Source: an uncultured Alistipes sp. (GTDB taxonomy: Bacteria; Bacteroidota; Bacteroidia; Bacteroidales; Rikenellaceae). From it: a stretch of DNA of 7,063 nt. A program made the position numbers and the translations under genes. How positions within the stretch are numbered: position 1 is the stretch's first letter; each line of letters begins with the position of its first letter. Positions 5,579-7,063 of this stretch are shown piece after piece. The notes under the pieces were generated by a model. The model did not search any database. It was given only the letters and a program-made list of their open reading frames with translations, and was not told the origin of the DNA. The stretch spans positions 1 through 7,063 of the forward strand of contig CATKXN010000143.1 in NCBI GenBank assembly GCA_949840605.1. The letters run 5' to 3'.

Positions 5579-6961
5579 ATGGAGAAGAAAACGATAGACC
5601 GCCGCGAGTTTTTGAAAGTCCTCGGCATCGGGGCCGCCGCCACGACCGCGGGGATTTACGGTTGTGGAAAGCGGGGTCCGGGGGCTGCGGGAACCGCTGT
5701 CGGCGAGGTTCCGGCCGACCGGATGACTTTCCGGACGACGCCGGCGACCGGCGACCGGGTGTCGCTGCTGGGTTACGGCTGCATGCGCTGGCCCCTACTC
5801 GAGACGCCCGCGGCCGACGGTAACCCGATCGATCAGGAGGCCGTCAACGAGTTGGTCGACTATGCCATTGCCCACGGGGTCAACTATTTCGATACGGCGC
5901 CCGTCTACGTGCAGGGCTTTTCCGAAAAATCCACGGGAATCGCCCTCAAACGGCATCCGCGCGAGAAAGTGTTCGTCGCTACGAAGATGTCCAATTTCTC
6001 GAACTCCACGCGCGAGAATTCGCTGGCCATGTACCGCCGTTCGATGGCCGACCTGCAGGTCGAGTACCTGGACTACTACCTGCTGCACTCGGTGGGCGGC
6101 GGCAAGGGCGTGGAAACCTTCAACGAGCGGTTCGTCGACAACGGCGTGCTCGATTTCCTGCTGCGCGAACGCGAGGCGGGGCGCATCCGCAACCTCGGGT
6201 GGTCGTTCCACGGCGACCGGAAGGTCTTCGACCACCTGCTGGCGATGCACGACCGGGGCGAGGCCGTGTGGGATTTCGTCCAGATACAGCTGAACTACGT
6301 CGACTGGAAGCATGCCGGGGGCCGCAACGTCAATGCCGACTACCTTTACGGCGAACTGGAGAAGCGAGGCATTCCGGCCGTGATCATGGAACCGCTGCTG
6401 GGCGGCCGCCTCTCGCGGCTGAACGACCATCTGAGCGAACGGCTCAAGGAGCGTCGGCCGACGCAGAGCACCGCTTCGTGGGCGTTCCGCTTCGCAGGGT
6501 CCCATCCCGGGGTGCTAACCGTGCTGAGCGGTATGACCTATATGGAACACCTGCAGGACAATATCCGCACCTACTCGCCCCTCGAACCCTGCACCGACGA
6601 CGAACTGGCCTTGCTGGAGGATACGGCGCAGGTGATGCTGAAATACCCCACCGTGCCCTGCACCGAATGCCAGTACTGCATGCCCTGCCCCTACGGGCTG
6701 GACATTCCGGGTATTTTCGCCCACTACAATCGCTGTGTGAACGAGGGAAACGTCCCCAAAGACCGGCAGGACCCCGCTTACCGCGAGGCCCGGCGTGCGT
6801 TTCTCGTCGGTTACGACCGCTCGGTGCCGAAACTCCGGCAGGCGAGCCATTGCATCGGCTGCGACCAATGCGTGTCGCACTGTCCGCAGTCGATCAAAAT
6901 CCCCCGGCAGATGCGCCGCATCGACCGTTTCGTCGAGCAGCTCAAACAGGGAACGCTCTGA
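5579..6961 (+). CDS. Tat-exported, probable lipoprotein aldo/keto reductase with two C-terminal [4Fe-4S] motifs
   Basis: The product has 460 residues. The N-terminus carries a near-perfect twin-arginine motif, DRREFLK (7-13), then a weakly hydrophobic stretch ending in IYGC, a possible lipobox with Cys29 as lipidated residue. The residues after it (GKRGP) lack the acidic signal that sends Bacteroidetes lipoproteins to the cell surface, so periplasmic anchoring is more likely. The barrel (about 50-350) has the full AKR tetrad: Asp105 and Tyr110 (FDTAPVY), Lys136 (VATK) and His170 (YLLHS). The late LSGMTYMEHLQDN segment resembles the NADP-adenosine site of the family. The tail has C361/364/367/370 (CX2CX2CX2CP, with the Y-C-M-P-C-P pattern of Fe-S-containing AKRs, COG1453-like) and C425/428/431/435 (CX2CX2CX3CP). 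Relatives of this group are usually cytoplasmic and lack the signal. The ATG follows acgaagag, 11 bases after the NapHG-like stop. The substrate cannot be read from sequence. Confidence 0.9.
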   Translation: MEKKTIDRREFLKVLGIGAAATTAGIYGCGKRGPGAAGTAVGEVPADRMTFRTTPATGDRVSLLGYGCMRWPLLETPAADGNPIDQEAVNELVDYAIAHGVNYFDTAPVYVQGFSEKSTGIALKRHPREKVFVATKMSNFSNSTRENSLAMYRRSMADLQVEYLDYYLLHSVGGGKGVETFNERFVDNGVLDFLLREREAGRIRNLGWSFHGDRKVFDHLLAMHDRGEAVWDFVQIQLNYVDWKHAGGRNVNADYLYGELEKRGIPAVIMEPLLGGRLSRLNDHLSERLKERRPTQSTASWAFRFAGSHPGVLTVLSGMTYMEHLQDNIRTYSPLEPCTDDELALLEDTAQVMLKYPTVPCTECQYCMPCPYGLDIPGIFAHYNRCVNEGNVPKDRQDPAYREARRAFLVGYDRSVPKLRQASHCIGCDQCVSHCPQSIKIPRQMRRIDRFVEQLKQGTL

Positions 6962-6974
6962 CGCCGCACACAAG

Positions 6975-7001
6975 GCCCCTCCGCACCGGAGGGGCTTTTT
7001 T
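6975..7001 (+). terminator. Strong intrinsic terminator closing the redox operon
   Basis: Bases 6975-6983 (gcccctccg) pair perfectly with 6987-6995 (cggaggggc) across a CAC loop. Six T follow immediately (6996-7001). It starts 13 bases after the AKR stop codon and defines the operon's 3' end. Confidence 0.93.
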
Positions 7002-7016
7002 ATCAAATGTTAACTC

Positions 7017-7043
7017 TTGTCCGGCCGGAAGCTGCTATCTTTG
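7017..7043 (+). promoter_or_regulatory. Bacteroidetes-type promoter for a gene beyond the right edge
   Basis: TTG at 7017-7019 serves as a -33-like element and TATCTTTG at 7036-7043 is a perfect TAnnTTTG -7 box, with 16 bases between them. It lies just downstream of a strong terminator, so it should start a new transcription unit near 7050. The gene itself is outside the window; the visible 3' end (cctaaaaaagcaagtt) is A-rich leader. Confidence 0.75.
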
Positions 7044-7063
7044 TGGTCCTAAAAAAGCAAGTT

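Noticed and set aside
4086..6961. Periplasmic nitrate reductase (nap) operon
   Set aside because: Only NapH- and NapG-like parts are present, fused. There is no NapA molybdoenzyme, NapB/NapC cytochrome or NapD chaperone; the next gene is an aldo/keto reductase and is followed by a terminator.
1..7063. Mobile elements, CRISPR arrays, tRNA or rRNA genes
   Set aside because: No transposase or integrase sequence, terminal inverted repeats, regularly spaced repeats or tRNA-like cloverleaf was seen on reading both strands.

Overview
The window looks like chromosomal DNA of a GC-rich Bacteroidales bacterium. An Alistipes/Rikenellaceae-type gut anaerobe is the best guess. The reasons are GC-rich coding sequence with strong G/C preference at third codon positions, A-rich rather than GGAGG-type ribosome binding regions, perfect matches to the Bacteroidetes -7 promoter element TAnnTTTG, and protein features typical of the phylum. 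The genus is inference, since no marker gene is present. All supported genes are on the + strand.

Region 1 (1-1340) is central carbon metabolism. It holds the 3' two thirds of a D-lactate dehydrogenase gene (ldhA-like), followed 2 bases later by 2,3-bisphosphoglycerate-dependent phosphoglycerate mutase (gpmA). The pair closes with two tandem intrinsic terminators, the first of which contains the gpmA stop codon. Region 2 (about 1341-3320) is a single gene with its own -7 element and a short hairpin-bearing leader. It encodes a 585-residue, DXS-like thiamine-diphosphate enzyme that should make 1-deoxy-D-xylulose 5-phosphate from pyruvate and glyceraldehyde 3-phosphate. It keeps the TPP-binding and catalytic residues but has substitutions at two canonical substrate-contact positions.

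Region 3 (about 3322-7001) is the unusual part: a three-gene redox operon. It runs from a good -7 element through a GC-rich leader of roughly 180 bases to a strong terminator. The genes encode (i) a small flavodoxin-fold FMN protein with an iron-sulfur-flavoprotein-like cysteine cluster, (ii) a membrane polyferredoxin that is a natural NapH-NapG fusion, with two CxxxCP motifs, six ferredoxin cysteine quartets and an internal twin-arginine motif, and (iii) an aldo/keto reductase with a twin-arginine signal, a possible lipobox, an intact catalytic tetrad and two C-terminal [4Fe-4S] motifs.

How they may work together is inference. The NapHG-like protein could move electrons between the quinone pool and the outer face of the inner membrane. 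There they would reach the Fe-S clusters of the tethered aldo/keto reductase, with the small flavoprotein as a cytoplasmic redox partner. No molybdoenzyme or cytochrome lies beside the NapHG-like gene, so the aldo/keto reductase is the only obvious partner in view. The last bases (7017-7063) hold a promoter for a gene beyond the window.
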